Shown here: one piece after another, positions 60,266 through 64,000 of the stretch
Numbering within the stretch: position 1 is the first letter of the stretch
Layout of the letters: each line of letters begins with the position of its first letter
From: Argopecten irradians
Taxonomy: Eukaryota > Mollusca > Bivalvia > Pectinida > Pectinidae
Direction: 5' to 3'
Length of the DNA stretch: 64,000 nt
Assembly: GCF_041381155.1 (NCBI RefSeq)
Contig: NC_091139.1
Coordinates: 5,766,383 to 5,830,382 of the forward strand
Notes under the pieces: model-generated
What the model saw: the letters and a program-made list of their open reading frames with translations, nothing else
Databases searched by the model: none
Told to the model about the DNA's origin: nothing
Position numbers and translations under genes: made by a program

Positions 60266-60353
60266 AGACATTTGTGACATTAGGAAATCTTGTGCTATAT
60301 ATCGTCATCAAGGTTTTTATGATCTGTCCAAAAATGTCAATAATTCATCAAAG

Positions 60354-61496
60354 TTGGCAGCCATTAAAGTTACGTTTTCCTGGTGATTTTTAAAAATTTG
60401 AATCCGCTTTTAAATCTAGTTAATGCCCTAATTACAGAAATGAGTGATTAATTAGCTCAAGATTCTTTCTGTGGAAGATTTGGTTAATCTATTTTACAAT
60501 GTAATTATCAACAAGAGAACAAACCTGATCGAATGATGAATATTTTCTATCATTATACATTGTTATTATAACCATGCAAGCCATTTATTTAAAGACACGA
60601 ACAATGTAAATTAGTTACAGAAAATAAATGATTTGATTGTTGATAGCACACCATCACACCTTGCTTCAAAACTTTCATGTTAAAGAGGTATATGGTGCAT
60701 ATCGACTTGTTTTGACCGAAAAGTGATAATATTCATAGTTTAAAAAAAAAGAGAAAAAAAATATGTTTGTGAATATAGATCTAAGTAATACTAACTCTTA
60801 TAACATGAATCTTGAGTTTAAAGCAACAAAATATTTGTTTCTACAAGGTTGACGTTATATTCTAGATATAATATACTATTATAAAACTTGAGATTATTTT
60901 TGTTTCTCCTAACATTTGTATTTGCTTTAGTAGAGACCATTATCCCTAGCTGCCAAACCGTCTTATTTAAAACCTTGCCATTATGGATAATTACAACTGT
61001 ATTAAAAAATATCCCTGATTCAATTCTGGAAGCAGATTCTAAAATGAAAAATGTAGTTGTTTGTTGAATATGAACATTGACAAAACAGAATAACCGATCA
61101 AGACGCCTTTCTGTTTGGAATTATGTAATCTTCTATATGATTTGTAATAATTATTTTAGAAAAAAAACGATGTGATTTTAATTGACCGGAGTTTACTATT
61201 ATCTGGGATTTCAGTGATTGTTAATGTTCCTTGCCCAAACAAAAAACATTGTTGATTAGTGGTGAGGGACGTTTGTTGTAGCTGATGGTTACCTTATACA
61301 TATTTGAAGAGAATTCACCGTAATGCATGTTATTTTACATTTGATGGTTTATACCTTCAAAACAAAAAAATATTTATAGATAGGCTGTCTGTTACAGCTA
61401 CCCCAGGGACATAGATACGGGTTAAATTGTGTTAAAGTTGGTCAAATGGAACCTAAAGAAAGTCTAGCTTTAAAGCATGTGGTCTTAATTATAATA
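60354..61496. other. Intronic sequence right of the duplication, no gene seen
   Basis: AT-rich, single copy in this window, no coding signal. Confidence 0.4.
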
Positions 61497-61735
61497 CAGT
61501 GAGGACTGAGTGGTTCAGATGTCTAGACATAATAAAAATACCACAAGCCAGGAATCCACCTCTGGGTCTCGAGTTTGAATCCGGGCATGTTGGGGCAATT
61601 GCAAGGTACTGAGACTCTGGTCTTTGGTTTTCAGGCTTTTCTCCACTAACAAGCCTGGCATGTTCTTACATGACCCTGGTAGTTAATATGACGTTGAACT
61701 GGAAAAAAAAAATAAAAAAAATAAAGAAAATCCAA
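61497..61735 (+). repeat. tRNA-derived SINE with A-rich tail
   Basis: GAGGACTGAGTGGTTCAGATG (read as A box GGACTGAGTGGTTCAG) and a B-box-like GAGTTTGAATCC at 61570, a body with GGCTTTTCTCCACTAAC, the tail TACATGACCCTGGTAGTTAA and GACGTTGAACTGG, then A-rich sequence at 61700-61728. This is the best preserved member of the SINE superfamily that also includes 38566 and 44763. Confidence 0.65.
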
Positions 61736-63887
61736 ACCCTTATTACAATAAGTGGTGGTTACCATGCGGAGGTGTCCAGTATAAGCAGGTGGTCTTCACA
61801 CCGCAGTTGTTGCTAAGGAAGGTTTTACTGTAAATCCAAATATGCTGTACTAGACTTTTACAATTTTTTTTAAATTTTCGTATACTGTGTTACAGTGTTG
61901 ATCCTGTTGATATCCTCGGGGGTACTATCACATCCTTGTACATCTTGGTTTGTAACACTGGTGTTCTAGCTATCCTCCTGCGCACCATCTCAACTTCTTC
62001 GCAGACGTCATTGATTTATATTGTATGCCATAAACCAAATCAGACTTGATGTAATCCATTCTCAAGCCAAAAGTGCAGTCATCTTGTTACTTCTTTGTTC
62101 CAATATTTACAAACCACAGAATAGAATGATTTTTTTATGATAAGATAAATATGACCCGCTGCCGGAAGCGTACTATGAACATGATTGCCTGGAAATTGAT
62201 GTGTGTGTTAAAAGATTTGAGATTTGTTGCTATTCAAAGCATTCGAAAAAGCAGTTTGGGATTTTTCATCAATTTGTTATCATATAGATTTATGCGTTTT
62301 CATGAATTTTAGTGCCTGCGAGTGCGTTTTCACGTATTTTAGTGCCTCCGAGTGCGTTTTCATGTATTTTAGTGCCGACGAGATGTCAAAACATTTTCTA
62401 CATGTTACTACATAAGGGAAATTGATACTGATGTTAAAAGTGATTTCAAATATCTATTGTTGGACATATTTAAAGTACATATGATATACATGTTTCACTA
62501 TCATGAAATGTATGATGCTTTCTCTGTGTCATCCTGTTATTCCCGAGTCATATTCTATATAACAACAGAAAGCAGGAGCTAGATTTCAGTAGAATCTACA
62601 GCAGCTTTTAAGTTTTGAGCAGGCATTTTGCACTGCTGAAGTACTGCTGGATAGCTTAACTGTAGACACTTCTGTACTCTTAATTGCACAAGTATTATAA
62701 GTTCGTTCATTTAACTCGTTAGGAGAAAACAGTACTGCTGACTAAACTATGTTGATTGACACATTTATCACATTAATTGTTAAGTCGTCAATCATATGGT
62801 AATTCAGAGCTGTGAAGCTCTTTTTTGATTTACAACTGCGAACGGGATCCATATTGTATGAGATAATCAAATTCAATGTTTTTGAAATATGCAGTTTTAT
62901 CTGGCGAATTCCCTTTTGTCTTGATAACTGTGAATGGCTTTCATGGGTAATTGTATGCAGTTACCTGAAATTAATCTTGAAAGGGAGAATTGATTTATTT
63001 GACAACTGCAAGTGATCAAAATAAAGCCGTAATATCAAAATGATTCCGGTGTAAATAATTAACAGTTGTGATGGTATGTTTGGCCAGGAGTAAGTGCTTT
63101 CTGTTCTGGAAACATTGGACCATACAAATGATTTACAATGTTGTGTAATGACAGGAATCCTGTGGGACAGTGTGTATATACCTATATTCTGATGGTATAC
63201 AGGTCTGATGGAATCAATACCTGTACAATGGCGTTGTTTTTCTGCCGTGCCAACATACTAGTCTATGCTGAATATTGGCCAATTTTACCAGAGGCATATT
63301 CCGTACAAGACCTCATAAGGACACACAATGAATCCCGAATGGCCAGCAACCATAGCACATATAGTTCTAAATACCTTCACTACTTACACTCTTGGCTTCG
63401 TTGATATCTTGGTTACGCTTATATTTCTTAAAGTACCGAGATCAGGGTAGCGTTCATTAGATAACCTTTGGGGTTACACCATTTTCTTGTGGCGAATCAT
63501 CTATCGGTCCTTCAGGTGCTGACACTACAATTGCAAGGTACCATTGCAGCGATAATCAATGACTTTGTCATTCGTTTGGTTCTAAGAACGCTAAGAAAGA
63601 TTTATTGTATGAAAGCTTTTGTAGATTTCCATTTACATGCATTGTGAAAGAAATTGACAACAACGGTATGTTAACGGCCTTTTAAACATAGAAATTCAAA
63701 ATGGAACTGATACCCTTTCAATTCCAGCCATTATCCTTCCTCACGTCAACCATGCATATATGTCTTCGGCATTTTAAAATGCTTGCCTGTCATGGGTAAC
63801 GACCAAATAAATGTTCATGACATCCCTGTTCATTTGAACGTAACTCTTAGATTACAGTTACTTCAGATGTTCAGGAGACGTAGACCT
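61736..63887. other. Intronic, no gene seen
   Basis: Contains a small tandem repeat (see 62290). The frame at 63138-63404 reads plausibly near its end (AEYWPILPEAYSVQDLIRTH) but has no acceptor/donor pattern I can support and no family I recognise. Confidence 0.35.
62290..62385. repeat. 34-bp tandem repeat, about three units
   Basis: GCGTTTTCATG(a/t)ATTTTAGTG and CCTGCGAGT recur at about 62294, 62328 and 62362 with few changes. Confidence 0.7.
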
Positions 63888-64000
63888 ACCATATTTATTG
63901 TAATCAGCGCCCCTCCCTTATAAGTGGCCCTCAATTTCTCTTTTGAATGAGTTGAATTTATATAAACACCCCTATTCCATGGGTGTAACAATGGTTTACA
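63888..64000. repeat. Dispersed-repeat fragment at window edge
   Basis: ACCATATTTATTGTAATCAG and GCGCCCCTCCCTTATAAG recall the TTTGACCC MITE ends, and ACCCCTATTCCATGGGTG recalls the patch at 21958-22015. Cut off by the window end. Confidence 0.35.

Larger units (their letters stand above)
48444..60353 (+). repeat. Tandem duplication, copy B (about 11.9 kb)
   Basis: Starts directly at the end of copy A and is colinear with it. It ends near 60353 (AATAATTCATCAAA then GTTGGCAGCC). TTGG is shared by the left breakpoint, the junction and the right breakpoint. The copy is shorter than A mainly through a shorter 40-bp minisatellite and many small losses beyond 59180, partly offset by a longer 38-bp array. 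Confidence 0.9.
27105..64000 (+). other. Presumed very long intron of the PATJ-type gene
   Basis: The donor at 27105 is strong (gtaagt) but I found no exon continuing PDZ1 before the window ends. Short exons can escape inspection by eye. If none exists the intron exceeds 36.9 kb, against 0.2-2.3 kb for IFT52, and it consists largely of mobile elements and a large tandem duplication. Confidence 0.5.

Noticed and set aside
63138-63404. Possible exon with AEYWPILPEAYSVQDLI
   Set aside because: No splice acceptor or donor in frame that I can support and no match to PDZ or any family I know.

Overview
The window looks like nuclear DNA of a marine bivalve-type mollusc. This is inference from three things seen in the sequence: animal genes with many GT-AG introns, a strongly AT-rich background, and several interspersed elements whose layout (CpG-rich hairpin head, tandem core repeats of about 150 bp, hairpin tail ending CTCTTGTT) matches the pearl/Helentron-like non-autonomous elements known from bivalves. 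There is nothing prokaryotic here.

Layout. 1-608: edge of a pearl-like element. 3256-8367 (minus): a three-exon gene for a 424-residue protein I cannot name; it has residues arranged like a PD-(D/E)XK nuclease fold. 8368-9582: a divergent promoter interval. 9583-19699 (plus): the complete coding sequence of IFT52, an intraflagellar transport B-core protein, in 13 exons (443 residues) that join in frame at every junction. Its introns carry a headless pearl-like array, a TTAA-flanked inverted-repeat element, small MITEs, a minisatellite that repeats a splice-acceptor-like sequence beside exon 12, and a long tandem repeat. About 22700-27104 (plus): the 5' part of a PATJ/MPDZ-type scaffold gene (L27 domain and the start of PDZ1). 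I found no later exon, so 27105-64000 is probably one very long intron, perhaps with nested transcription.

That intron holds two pearl-like elements (27290-28751 and 29187-29675), several foldback elements, a well formed TATA/E-box/initiator promoter near 33650 with a coding-like stretch about 1.3 kb downstream, and a direct head-to-tail tandem duplication of about 12 kb (36116-48443 and 48444 to about 60353). Each duplicate carries a 40-bp minisatellite, a 38-bp minisatellite, three tRNA-derived SINEs, two copies of one MITE family, one smaller MITE and one foldback hairpin. The copies look nearly identical over most of their length but differ in minisatellite length and diverge sharply in their last 1.2 kb.

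The genes do not form a pathway cluster: one is ciliary transport, one is epithelial polarity, one is unknown. The unknown gene and IFT52 are head to head and may share a promoter. The most unusual material is the repeat biology: four element families with one shared head/tail pattern, a natural empty site for one of them, YY1-like motifs multiplied inside element cores, and the tandem duplication.
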